From Vibrio owensii CAIM 1854 = LMG 25443 (GTDB taxonomy: Bacteria > Pseudomonadota > Gammaproteobacteria > Enterobacterales > Vibrionaceae), in assembly GCF_000817815.1 (NCBI RefSeq), contig NZ_JPRD01000015.1:310001-374000 (forward strand): 64,000 nucleotides of DNA, given 5' to 3'. Shown one piece after another: positions 8,601-16,273 of this stretch; position 1 is the first letter of the stretch, and each line of letters begins with the position of its first letter. Made by a program: the position numbers and the translations under genes. The notes below the pieces were generated by a model, which saw only the letters and a program-made list of their open reading frames with translations, did no database searches and was not told the origin of the DNA.

Positions 8601-10703
8601 CTTGCCAAGTGAATAAGACACCTTGACCTGTGATTCGTTATAGCCAAAGGTCTTAACAAGGAAATCAACAATCAAAGCCTGAGGTAGCCAGTGCGCGGTC
8701 ATTGGTGCATCTATATTACTGAAAGGAACGTCAGCAGGGATAACCTGTTTTAAAGCGTTGATGTTCAGCGCCATCATTGGGTCAATCTGCTCTAGTGCCT
8801 CAGCTTCCGCAAGTTTGCTCTTAACATCACCGGACAGGTAAACCTCTTTTAATAAATACTCCTGAGCTTCAGGGTCAAAGAAAACAGCTTTTCCTAAAAG
8901 TTGGCTCTGAGCGGTCTTAACGTCCGTATTCAGTAAGCTAGCGATAAGATCAAAGTCAATGCCACCTTTGAATGCTAAACAAAGGGCTAGCGCGTCCTCT
9001 GGCGATTTTGCACTTGTCGGAAGTTCCCAAGGAGTAAAGGCGCGGTCAGTTAGGATTGTTGCTTTATCTGCTGTATCAGGGATAGGGTCACAACCTAGCT
9101 CTTTTGCTCGGCTCTTTGAGATACCCTGTTCATAATCTTCTTCAAGAGCTACAACAATACCGATACGCGCATCTTGTTTAAATGCCAGAGTGTTAGCTCG
9201 GTTGCTTAGGAAACCATATTTAGCGACATAAGCATCATAAAGGCTGTTGAGCTTAAGACGTAGCGAGTCGAGTTTAGCTGGAATAGCAACGTGGCTAGCT
9301 TCCTGGTCCATTAGTTCAGTAAGCACGTTAGCGATCTCAACCATGCCGATGATTCGCTTGTACTTCATACCGCCTTGTGGAATGTCGCATTCAATGAACG
9401 AACGGTCATTTTGAAATACGATTTCGCCTTGAGTGGTAACGTTGTATGTAAAAGGCTGTACAGTTTCAGGATTAGCTAGATCTACGGTTACTTGTGAAAC
9501 TGCATCCTCGTGAGTGAAATCAACATAGTTAGCCTGTGACGCTACAGAGTAAACAGCATCATAAACTTGCTTATCTAGGTTCTCGGGTTCGATTGCACCA
9601 AAAAGAACAGACTCTCGATTAAACAGAAAGCCCTTTGTCGGTTGAGACAAGTCTTTGATAAAGCCCGAAGTAACAGCCGTGTTTACGTGATAAATAAGGG
9701 TATCTAGCTGACATTCCTCGGCTTCGATCCAGTTGCAATCAGAATCGGGTGTGGTTGTCGCTTGAAACAGTAGAACATCAACAGCGGTTTTAGTCGCTGA
9801 CTCAGTACCGAATAATTCATAAGGTACACGTACACCACCGACAAGGTTAGCCAGTTGTGCCGCTTGCTTACGCACTTTGTTATTTTCTGAATCTAAGAAG
9901 GTCGTAGGAAGTACTGCAAAGAAGAAGCCTTGATCTCGTAGAGACATAAGCGACTTAATCACAAACATATCATGCAGAGTTAGGCCGCTAATATTCAGAC
10001 CTGTACGGTCGCTAGTTAGTGCACTATTAAATGGTGGGTTACTAACAATGATATCTTGCTGTGGTAGCTTAACGTCTTGGAATTCTTCATTATGAATCGT
10101 AGCGTTAGGATAAAGCGCTTCCGCTGCCTGGAACGTTAAACCGTCATACTCAACAAGTGTAATCTGACTGTCTGATTTAATATCAGTCGGGATAGGTGCA
10201 ATCAGACGACCTGTGCCACATGCAGGATCACAGATGCGACCGTTTGAGAAACCGGCTTTGATAATGCCGTCCCAAAATGCATTACTAATACAATGCGAAG
10301 TGTAGAAGCTTGTTAGTGTCGCTTCTCGGGCAAGAGAATATTCCTCTTTCGTCAATAAACCAAGTAACTGTTCGCGTCTGTGGGCGTGGTTGTCCTTTGC
10401 TGTATCAAAGACCTCACGAATAGGGCCGAAGCCGGTAAATGAGTAAACGGCATCCAGATCGGGCGTGTCATTGTTTAATTTGATTTCTTCAATTGCGCTG
10501 ATTATTGCATTGAAGTGTTGAACCAGTGTTTTAGGTTTAGATAAAACACAGCGAGTATAGAAGTCAGAGCAGACTACATTGTTATCTTCATTGTTTGATA
10601 ATTCATTAATATCAACAACTGAGGTAAGTTGAGGCTGAGTAGTTTCCTCATTAGCTGCAAAACCTAACTGAATGCCGCTTGTGATTTGATTGATATCGAA
10701 CAT
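5649..10703 (-). CDS. N6-adenine methylase-SF2 helicase fusion (DarB-like)
   Basis: 1684 aa. The N-terminal domain has the SAM-binding motif CDPACGTGR near residue 156 and the catalytic SNPPF motif near 220, typical of N6-adenine DNA methylases. The second half is a superfamily 2 helicase: Walker A-like MGGGKT near 843, DECQ (DEAD-box position) near 1000, FCSGTPISNS (motif III), and LDQAVARAIRKGN (motif VI) near 1370. A coiled-coil-rich tail follows. The architecture matches the phage P1 DarB/strawberry-notch-type proteins on phages and conjugative plasmids, which protect incoming DNA from restriction. Anti-restriction is an inference from that similarity. The gene is monocistronic with its own terminator and the recurrent TTGATCTGAT motif upstream. 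Confidence 0.88.
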   Translation of the reverse strand: MFDINQITSGIQLGFAANEETTQPQLTSVVDINELSNNEDNNVVCSDFYTRCVLSKPKTLVQHFNAIISAIEEIKLNNDTPDLDAVYSFTGFGPIREVFDTAKDNHAHRREQLLGLLTKEEYSLAREATLTSFYTSHCISNAFWDGIIKAGFSNGRICDPACGTGRLIAPIPTDIKSDSQITLVEYDGLTFQAAEALYPNATIHNEEFQDVKLPQQDIIVSNPPFNSALTSDRTGLNISGLTLHDMFVIKSLMSLRDQGFFFAVLPTTFLDSENNKVRKQAAQLANLVGGVRVPYELFGTESATKTAVDVLLFQATTTPDSDCNWIEAEECQLDTLIYHVNTAVTSGFIKDLSQPTKGFLFNRESVLFGAIEPENLDKQVYDAVYSVASQANYVDFTHEDAVSQVTVDLANPETVQPFTYNVTTQGEIVFQNDRSFIECDIPQGGMKYKRIIGMVEIANVLTELMDQEASHVAIPAKLDSLRLKLNSLYDAYVAKYGFLSNRANTLAFKQDARIGIVVALEEDYEQGISKSRAKELGCDPIPDTADKATILTDRAFTPWELPTSAKSPEDALALCLAFKGGIDFDLIASLLNTDVKTAQSQLLGKAVFFDPEAQEYLLKEVYLSGDVKSKLAEAEALEQIDPMMALNINALKQVIPADVPFSNIDAPMTAHWLPQALIVDFLVKTFGYNESQVKVSYSLGKWGVKVPTMSGNAKALVDFSCKTHSLAKILDKIYSHGEKIVHTKDNNGNITGVDHKASASLAQAIKKIELKWKDFIAVSGNREQIEELYNEKINRSAPFAASFSGHFYFPDKNPNIDFYPHQNTAIRRGLMTRDHGFLLDIAMGGGKTMIIAAVYHEFVRLGLKNRCGIVVPNHLVNQTAAEWLRLYPNDRSDMLILNSESMSPKHRLDTLLRLKTGSYKYVIIPISTFRKIPAPIDAVKTVVTSRLSELEELKEKADSRHTVRDVENQKRILKEQLKAVTNAYKGEDFASLGFDSLSLDECQMVKNSGYATSHLRGVKGLGTTKASQTSIDVAFKVQYLIDTYDNPGVMFCSGTPISNSLIECYGYLRMLAPRLLEAVGITCLDDWSTSFTRITQDYEVNADGTVKLTSRVKEFNNIKELQALYSVMAYTISHEQLKDLIPKIPDGNGDLHPAIVPMNGDKPKTKISSITDETLDYMLSLAERSKDFESSPVLNDNALLIISDARKASVSPMMVNPYSDEVFSQKTKDMIISVAAKYHADTVDNSVQLCFVDIGTPDPKKDAEEAHVRALRARVDNGDKEAETELNRMRGVSVNLYRHIKQALVDLGVKEDEIAFVQDCKTDAQKQELFQLANVGRKRVILSTMEKLATGANLQERIAAVHCLCPPLRPSDLDQAVARAIRKGNKLYEKYLELCQAYSVDIIYYALDRSCDAWLYGILEAKSSTIRDFRSGQLNARKITIDDDVMTYAEIKAAVTGNKALLEMLQVERELFEENILYRDFLDKTSYAERKIRNNNDTIKNLSLCRVDVNSDHEALIKSVQEGQLALTMLNHRFESLDQKVAEALYMHFSNFRKKCKNSGNEKELTLATLADFEIVARASTWGQLVFIRSTTTKRQFNIDKNLYTKAKLLPAIINRMKAFRQDIEALSNRIVDLENENNELAPVLAEEFDTSKLNRLEMRKIDLIAELADASNDDTNKPLEQVA

Positions 10704-11155
10704 AGTCTTATCGCCTGTGTTTATCGTTTAAATTTGAATTACAGGCAGTGTAAAATTTACCAAACAAAAACAATTGATCTGATCCTATGAACAAAGATGC
10801 CTGATCACGTTGAGGTTTGCAGGTATAATCCTTAATAGGGCTAGAAGTTTAGCTAAACAGATAGGTCATATAGTTCAATAAGTCAGTGGCTTAAATACTC
10901 ATACCCCAAATCCTGAAAGGTGAATTTCATTCATCACTGAGTAGGGTTATTAATCGCCAAAAGAACTGAATAGTAGTTTTTGAAAGTTAATAATATGGTC
11001 GATCCAAACCAGTTCTTAACCAACATCTATCAGAAACTGGTTTGCGAAAGTAAATGGCTTGTGATCTAATTAGTCTAAATAGTGATAAACAGTTTGATGA
11101 AGTACGATAGTTATAGTTACTGTGACGTATAATCACAGTGTAATTTGAGGTTAGG
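10704..11155. promoter_or_regulatory. divergent intergenic region with YTGATCTRAT motifs
   Basis: This gene-less stretch lies between divergent transcription units. It contains TTGATCTGAT (10774-10783, about 70 nt upstream of the methylase-helicase) and TGTGATCTAAT (11060-11070, about 90 nt upstream of the membrane protein), so one copy faces each gene. A CTGTGAC/ATCACAG inverted repeat lies near 11120. The minus-strand open frame across the right part is a shadow. Confidence 0.5.
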
Positions 11156-11545
11156 ATGTACAACACTATGTATAAAGCATATGCAGTATACTTTTTATGC
11201 TTTGAAGCAATACTCATCGGAATTACATATTTTGGCGAGCAATTTACTTTTTCCGATTACTTACTTCGTAACTGGTTGTTAGTCGCTGTTTTCCTGACAA
11301 TGCCGGTAAATAATAACTTTAAAGGTATTTTCAGGCAGCTGATTCTAGGAATCGGACCATTTATAATCGCGATGATCGGTCACTCGTGGTTTCGCATGGT
11401 CATGCTCGGGCACGGTCCGACCGAGTCCTCGGCTATTGAGATATTACCTCTAGTCTTTGCAATGGGATGTTGTGCTTTGATCTGTTGCGTATCAACCGTT
11501 TTGGCCCGAAAAATAGAACCTGACTTTAAGGTTTTTCGTCACTAA
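11156..11545 (+). CDS. small integral membrane protein
   Basis: 129 aa with four likely membrane helices: AVYFLCFEAILIGITYF, NWLLVAVFLTMPV, LILGIGPFIIAMIG, and LVFAMGCCALICCVSTVLA. It resembles DUF2798-like small membrane proteins in pattern only. GAGG lies 5 nt before ATG 11156; a second in-frame ATG is at 11168. It is the first gene of a plus-strand run leading to the P-loop and H-NS genes. Confidence 0.65.
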   Translation: MYNTMYKAYAVYFLCFEAILIGITYFGEQFTFSDYLLRNWLLVAVFLTMPVNNNFKGIFRQLILGIGPFIIAMIGHSWFRMVMLGHGPTESSAIEILPLVFAMGCCALICCVSTVLARKIEPDFKVFRH

Positions 11546-11613
11546 TGCATTTAGTGACAGGGTAATGATTGAATTTAAATTGAAATGAGCCTCAAACTAT
11601 TGGAGAAATGAAA

Positions 11614-12132
11614 ATGGAAGAAGAACGGATAACTGTTGAAGGTTATAAGGTGATCCATCATGCAAACCAAGTGATCCCTCATGTTCGTGTTGTCGATGCA
11701 GAGCCGGCGATAAAAAGAATTGAGAGTGCCATGGGTGACCTAGTTCTTCAGGGTAAACCTAAATTCATTTGTATAGAAGGTCAGTCAGGTTCGGGGAAAA
11801 CTTCCCTGAGTCTAGCGTTAACTTCTGATGGTATGAATGTGAAGTTTATTAGCACTATTGAAGAATTGGAAAAAGCCGAAAAATCAGTAGAACATCGCAT
11901 GTTTAAAACTAGCATTGCACATTTACTTGGTGATCAGAGCGTCACATACGTGATAGATGAACTTGGTTTTGCTGAAGATGATTGTGCACCTCTACTTAAG
12001 TCACATTTAGAACATGGTGGTGTGCTGGTGGCACTTTTACAAGATAAACGAGATCTTACTTTCGATATTGGTGTTGAACCCGTATGGTTCAGATTGAATG
12101 GTACACCAGGCACACTTGATTTAGTAAACTAA
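11614..12132 (+). CDS. small P-loop NTPase
   Basis: 172 aa from ATG 11614, chosen because GGAG at 11602-11605 is 8 nt upstream; an ATG at 11608 is too close. Walker A is EGQSGSGKTS near residue 50 and a Walker B-like VTYVIDELGF near 112. It is minimal: no sensor or lid domain and no recognisable partner domain. Such short ATPases occur as loaders or as fragments of AAA/kinase folds. It lies 45 nt before the H-NS gene, suggesting co-transcription. Function unknown. Confidence 0.7.
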   Translation: MEEERITVEGYKVIHHANQVIPHVRVVDAEPAIKRIESAMGDLVLQGKPKFICIEGQSGSGKTSLSLALTSDGMNVKFISTIEELEKAEKSVEHRMFKTSIAHLLGDQSVTYVIDELGFAEDDCAPLLKSHLEHGGVLVALLQDKRDLTFDIGVEPVWFRLNGTPGTLDLVN

Positions 12133-12177
12133 CAAGATCAAATCACAAGTTAATATAACTGGAAGGTAGTAAATTAG

Positions 12178-12585
12178 ATGACGAATAAGCTAGACCCTTT
12201 AAACAATGTGCGTTCACTTCGAGTTTCAGCTCGCGAATATACGTTGGAAGAACTTGAAGCAATGCTAACAAAGCTAACAATCGTTGTTGATGAACGAAGA
12301 GCTGAACAAGAAGAACTGGCAGCTAAAGAAGCTCAACAAGCAGAAAAACTTCAAGAAGTAATGAAAAAGGTGGAAGCCGACGGAATTGATGTAGAGTCGT
12401 TGATCGCTGCACTGTCTGGTCAGGCCAAGCCAAGCAAAAAAACAACACGCCCACCGCGCCCACCAAAGTACAAATTTATGCGAAACGGTGAAGAAGTCAC
12501 TTGGACTGGGCAAGGGCGAACACCTTCTGAAATCCAGAAGGCACTAGATAATGGTCAGACGCTTGAAGATTTCGAAATTAAATAA
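12178..12585 (+). CDS. hns: H-NS-family nucleoid protein
   Basis: 135 aa, the normal H-NS length. An N-terminal coiled-coil oligomerisation region (about 20-70, rich in Glu/Gln/Lys) leads through a basic linker (SKKTTRPPRPPK) to the DNA-binding domain with the signature TWTGQGRTPSEIQKAL, which contains the QGR minor-groove hook. Plasmid H-NS copies are known to silence AT-rich plasmid genes and soften the host cost of plasmid entry. Candidates for silencing here are the AT-rich array at 38-64 kb; that link is inference. An intrinsic terminator follows. Confidence 0.93.
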   Translation: MTNKLDPLNNVRSLRVSAREYTLEELEAMLTKLTIVVDERRAEQEELAAKEAQQAEKLQEVMKKVEADGIDVESLIAALSGQAKPSKKTTRPPRPPKYKFMRNGEEVTWTGQGRTPSEIQKALDNGQTLEDFEIK

Positions 12586-12610
12586 AGAACCAGACCTCAA
12601 TTCAATCTCA

Positions 12611-12641
12611 AAAAGCTCCCACTTCGAGGGGCTTTTTTTTT
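12611..12641 (+). terminator. hns terminator
   Basis: AAAAGCTCC-cacttcga-GGGGCTTTT followed by a further T run, 25 nt after the hns stop. Confidence 0.85.
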
Positions 12642-12842
12642 GTATCTATAGTGCGTAAAAATGCATTGGGTTAGTAAATGCACACGTAAGAATAAGCCTG
12701 CAGAATATTAAATCGGTCAAGATTTACGTAGAAAGGATTGATGTTTTTCAGTGCTAAATGGCTCAATTGGAACGCGTTAAATCACTAAGAAGGATGTCAA
12801 CTTTTAGAAGTTCTAAATGCGCCATAAGTAAATCAAAGGCAA

Positions 12843-12868
12843 TAAAAAAGCCGACTGAGTCGGCTGAA
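12843..12868 (-). terminator. terminator of the HAD gene
   Basis: On the minus strand AGCCGAC-tca-GTCGGCT is followed by six T residues, close to the stop at 12882. Confidence 0.85.
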
Positions 12869-12881
12869 ATAGGAACATGTA

Positions 12882-13571
12882 CTAAGACAAAGCTCTTGTT
12901 AACTCATGAATTGTATCATCGGTAAGACCAATTGATATGTCTGTAGAAACAAGATGCGTATAGCCTGGATGGTAGAAATCTTCCCGATCATCAACGACTA
13001 CATAGTGCTTAACTCTGAACTTCTCAACAAATGCTTCCACTTCCCGTTGTCTACGAAAATCACCACTCTCAAGAATCGGTGTGCAACCTTTAAAATGCTC
13101 GGATAGCTTTTCGCCAAAACGTTTCTCAAACCAATCCTGAGGTGATGACTCTCGCCAGTTGGAGCACATGATGAGTTCAAGATTCGGAAAGGCTTCAATC
13201 AGAGTCAAAAGCTTATCTTTTAACTCCATAGTTTCAGTCTGGTTTGGGTGCAATACTCCATCAACATCAAAGAAAAGAACGAGATCACCGCGGAAACCAT
13301 TTTTTACCAGTCCTTTCATTGGAGTGTCTTCATATACCGGCATGGTAAATTCGATGTTTTGACCTTCGATTACATTAGCGATATCAAGGAGCTCATCATT
13401 ATCTAGTAGTCGAGGGTGCTTCTTATCAGGAATAAGGTACTTATCGATTACTAGGAAGACGACTCCAACAGCAAATAGGGGCCAGTATACCTTTTCATAG
13501 AAAAGCACGCTGTAGGCCATGCAGAGAAAGCCTACAACCGTTGTAATGATCGAAAGTAGAGTGAAAAACAT
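12882..13571 (-). CDS. membrane-anchored HAD-fold phosphatase-like protein
   Basis: 229 aa. Two N-terminal membrane helices (LLSIITTVVGFLCMAYSVLF and VYWPLFAVGVVFLVIDKYLI) place the rest on one side of the inner membrane. Residues about 95-225 form a compact HAD domain with motif I LFFDVDGVL (DxDG nucleophile), motif II MCSNW and a late acidic motif VVVDDRED. It resembles the HAD domain of Swiss-army-knife RNA repair proteins and phage polynucleotide-kinase phosphatases, so the substrate may be a nucleic-acid end or nucleotide. Monocistronic; substrate not determinable from sequence. Confidence 0.75.
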   Translation of the reverse strand: MFFTLLSIITTVVGFLCMAYSVLFYEKVYWPLFAVGVVFLVIDKYLIPDKKHPRLLDNDELLDIANVIEGQNIEFTMPVYEDTPMKGLVKNGFRGDLVLFFDVDGVLHPNQTETMELKDKLLTLIEAFPNLELIMCSNWRESSPQDWFEKRFGEKLSEHFKGCTPILESGDFRRQREVEAFVEKFRVKHYVVVDDREDFYHPGYTHLVSTDISIGLTDDTIHELTRALS

Positions 13572-13747
13572 AGATTGAGGTCCGAAATAGTTGTAAGTTT
13601 AAAGTGCGATTCGATAGTAGCATTAACTAACAATAACTTTCACAATGATTAAATGCTTAATCAGAATAGCTTTAAGTATCATAGATTATCGTGATCTTAT
13701 TACAGAAAAGGGATGCAAATGCACCCCAATTCAACCTTGTAAGGGAA

Positions 13748-14758
13748 TTAAAGTTGCTGACGGCAGTCTGTCGCAGGCTTGATTACACATAAATCGAATT
13801 GAGTCTTACAAGGAGGTCCAACTAAATTCACATTGGGTAATGAATCACGAATGTGAGCTACAACAGCCTGATTGCGAGCGGAACGTTTTGCTTCGTACAA
13901 TAGCTTGTCTGAAAATGTAATCGCGTTTGTCGTTGGTTCGTTAGTGCTTACTGCCACTCCGCCCATTGAAGCCGTTACATAAAATCGTAAATTTTCAAAT
14001 TGAAAAGGTTCACTATTTAATCGTTCAATTAATCGCTGACAGCCTGCTTCTACATTCGGGTTGTCTTCTGGTTCAGGGAAAAAGACCAAGAACTCTTCGC
14101 CACCCATGCGGCATACAACATCTGTATTACGAAAAGTATCAAGTAAGATGCTAGAGAACCATTTTAGTACTTCATCACCTGCAAGATGGCCGTGAGTATC
14201 ATTAATGGACTTGAAATGATCAATATCAATTGAAAGGATTCCATAGAACACATCTTGCTTTTTACGATTAGCAAGCCGTTTATGCTTTTCGATCTGCTGC
14301 AAAATATATCTTCTATTATAGAGATTCGTAAGCGGGTCTCTGTGAGTCTCATTTAACAATTGTTTTTGAATTCTTTCATGTTCGTGCGTTGCGTGAGCTT
14401 CATTTGTTGCGTCACTAGCCATTATCACAATGCTGTCATTTACTAGAAGAATATTGGTATTTAGAAACATTGGACACGGAGCTGATACGCTTGGAGAAAC
14501 CATTGGAAGAGGGTGGGGAGCTTCTGTCCAAAGTAAAGACTGGTCGCAGTTCTGACGTGCTGCTGCAACGATCCTATCAGCCAATGCATTACTTACCGTA
14601 TTAGCGATAATAAAGTTGTGACCAATTGCAAATTGATGTTGATAAAGTTTATCAACATGACGGTTAAAGTAATTGTTAGTCGCGATTATATTAAAATCGA
14701 GATCTATCTTGATTACCGCAAAGGGCAGTTCATTAATATCGACATTATTGGACTGCAT
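13748..14758 (-). CDS. PAS-like/GGDEF diguanylate cyclase
   Basis: 336 aa. The C-terminal domain has an intact GGEEF active site at about 219-223 and an upstream RNTD at 210-213, five residues before it, the standard RxxD inhibitory site. DPLTNLYNRR opens the domain and DIDHFKSIND carries the metal ligand. Residues 1-120 look like a PAS-type sensor. It should make cyclic-di-GMP with product inhibition. It overlaps the upstream gene by 14 nt and ends a three-gene operon, so the two unknown upstream proteins probably belong to the same signalling module. Confidence 0.9.
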   Translation of the reverse strand: MQSNNVDINELPFAVIKIDLDFNIIATNNYFNRHVDKLYQHQFAIGHNFIIANTVSNALADRIVAAARQNCDQSLLWTEAPHPLPMVSPSVSAPCPMFLNTNILLVNDSIVIMASDATNEAHATHEHERIQKQLLNETHRDPLTNLYNRRYILQQIEKHKRLANRKKQDVFYGILSIDIDHFKSINDTHGHLAGDEVLKWFSSILLDTFRNTDVVCRMGGEEFLVFFPEPEDNPNVEAGCQRLIERLNSEPFQFENLRFYVTASMGGVAVSTNEPTTNAITFSDKLLYEAKRSARNQAVVAHIRDSLPNVNLVGPPCKTQFDLCVIKPATDCRQQL

Positions 14759-15554
14759 CGTTCTTAGACCTCAATAAAATGTAAAGCTGAGAGACAGTGT
14801 TCGTAGATGTAACAGTGGCAAAGCATGTATAAAGCAATACGTTTTCTAAACCTCTGATGGTAGCGCGATATGAACGAAACGGTTTGATTTGGTTAGAGGT
14901 AGAGATTGTTCGATTGGCCCCAAGCTGCTGAAGGAATGCAACTGAGTATTGTTGATAATCTTTTTTATGCTCGTTGGCAGGAAATAAGATCTCTACAAAA
15001 TACTGTTCAAGACTACCAGCCACAGATTGATAGGGCTGCTCATTAGTACTACCAGCAAATGGGATTTGACGGATGTTCTTGATTTCGTAGAAGTTATCAA
15101 CATATAGATTTCTGTGTGAGAACCAACCATTGATTTGTTCAATGCAAGTATCGAAGGTCAATGGGTATGGTCTTTCAAGAAATTCATAGTCAAAATCAGC
15201 AAATGAATAGCTAACAAGTTCGTTTGAGGTACATGCCTGTATAAATCGTTCAGAACTGAAAGGTGTAAAACCAACACTAAGCAAAGTTAATATCTGCTTA
15301 CCATTCTTCAGTCTGTTGTTAATCAAAGCTTCCTCATCAATGAATAAAACAACTTTAGCTGAAGCTAGCTGTTGCATCATGCTTTGACAGTCACAATCAG
15401 TAACTGTAGAGAACATGAAAACAACATCATCCTCAGAGGGGTGAAAGTTGCAAGGATTGGTAATAACCTCTTGCATCACCGCAGGATCAATGTAGCTTTT
15501 AAATTCAGACATATACTTGGGGGCATTTTTACCGACCCAATAAAGTGTTTTCAT
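14745..15554 (-). CDS. hypothetical protein, middle gene of the GGDEF operon
   Basis: 269 aa, soluble. No catalytic motif recognised. The first 110 residues alternate strands and helices (KTLYWVG, DDVVFMFSTV, AKVVLFIDEE, QILTLLSVGF), a pattern compatible with a receiver or Rossmann-like sensory domain, but a clear phospho-acceptor set is absent. The start lies 2 nt after the preceding stop and the end overlaps the cyclase start, indicating tight translational coupling. Confidence 0.6.
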   Translation of the reverse strand: MKTLYWVGKNAPKYMSEFKSYIDPAVMQEVITNPCNFHPSEDDVVFMFSTVTDCDCQSMMQQLASAKVVLFIDEEALINNRLKNGKQILTLLSVGFTPFSSERFIQACTSNELVSYSFADFDYEFLERPYPLTFDTCIEQINGWFSHRNLYVDNFYEIKNIRQIPFAGSTNEQPYQSVAGSLEQYFVEILFPANEHKKDYQQYSVAFLQQLGANRTISTSNQIKPFRSYRATIRGLENVLLYTCFATVTSTNTVSQLYILLRSKNDAVQ

Positions 15555-15556
15555 TT

Positions 15557-16015
15557 TTACTGCTCTATAGCTTTTCTAAATGATAGTGGGAAATCCCCAT
15601 AAAGATTAAATATGAAAGTAACCGCATTGCTGTCTACATCATCAAAGAAACTACAAATGTGCTTTTTTAATGCACAAACTGTTGGATACTGAGCGCATTG
15701 AGCCAAGTTCCCTTCATCTTCGTCGGGGACTGGAATCGCCCTATACCCGAGAGGAAGCACGCCATAGTGATTCGAAAATATGAATAACTCATCACACTCT
15801 TCTTCGGCTGATGCTAAGTGCTTCGAATACTGATCACCAGTATAGGTAGTTTCAATGGGATAGAAATCAAAGGGATCTAATTCTGGTTTTACAGAACCAG
15901 ACGCCCTTACTATCCCAATAGTAAAGGTATTATCGTTCATAGTTAGATTCGAACTGATTAAAAAGATATCAGGTTCATTGTCCACGATGCAACTAATACT
16001 GTCAATCTGATCCAA
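15557..16015 (-). CDS. hypothetical protein, first gene of the GGDEF operon
   Basis: 152 aa, acidic, soluble. The frame opens with TTG at 16015-16013 and no ATG is available before residue 26, so the start is uncertain. The family is not recognised. Cysteines are scattered (CDELF, AQCAQYPTVCALKKHIC). It heads the minus-strand operon with the 269-aa protein and the diguanylate cyclase and may tune that enzyme. Confidence 0.5.
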   Translation of the reverse strand: MDQIDSISCIVDNEPDIFLISSNLTMNDNTFTIGIVRASGSVKPELDPFDFYPIETTYTGDQYSKHLASAEEECDELFIFSNHYGVLPLGYRAIPVPDEDEGNLAQCAQYPTVCALKKHICSFFDDVDSNAVTFIFNLYGDFPLSFRKAIEQ

Positions 16016-16147
16016 GAGCTGTTACTGGGATGAGTATCAATTTCAGAGCAAACTTAAATGCAAAACACGGTGGTAGTTTTAGGTGAAATCAGGCATTTAT
16101 AAGCCGCTAAACAATGTTAGACCGCAGGAAAAATCATTAAACAAATC

Positions 16148-16157
16148 TTGATCTAAT
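16148..16157. promoter_or_regulatory. recurrent YTGATCTRAT motif
   Basis: TTGATCTAAT, about 117 nt upstream of the DNA methyltransferase start, in a 258-nt divergent intergenic region that shows no other feature. Confidence 0.45.
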
Positions 16158-16273
16158 TAACTGCCAGGAAGTCTAATTTAAAACATTGCTGGTACTGATC
16201 AGAGGATTTTTCATATTAGATGTGTTTGGTGGTTAATAAAATCCGAGAACATAGAGACAGACAGGACTTGATT

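Noticed and set aside
11120..11142. CRP site (TGTGA...TCACA) before the membrane protein gene
   Set aside because: The half-sites are separated by seven bases instead of six; it is just as well a small hairpin.
10987..11217. 76-codon minus-strand frame
   Set aside because: It lies across a promoter region and the start of a plus-strand gene, with no SD or recognisable domain.
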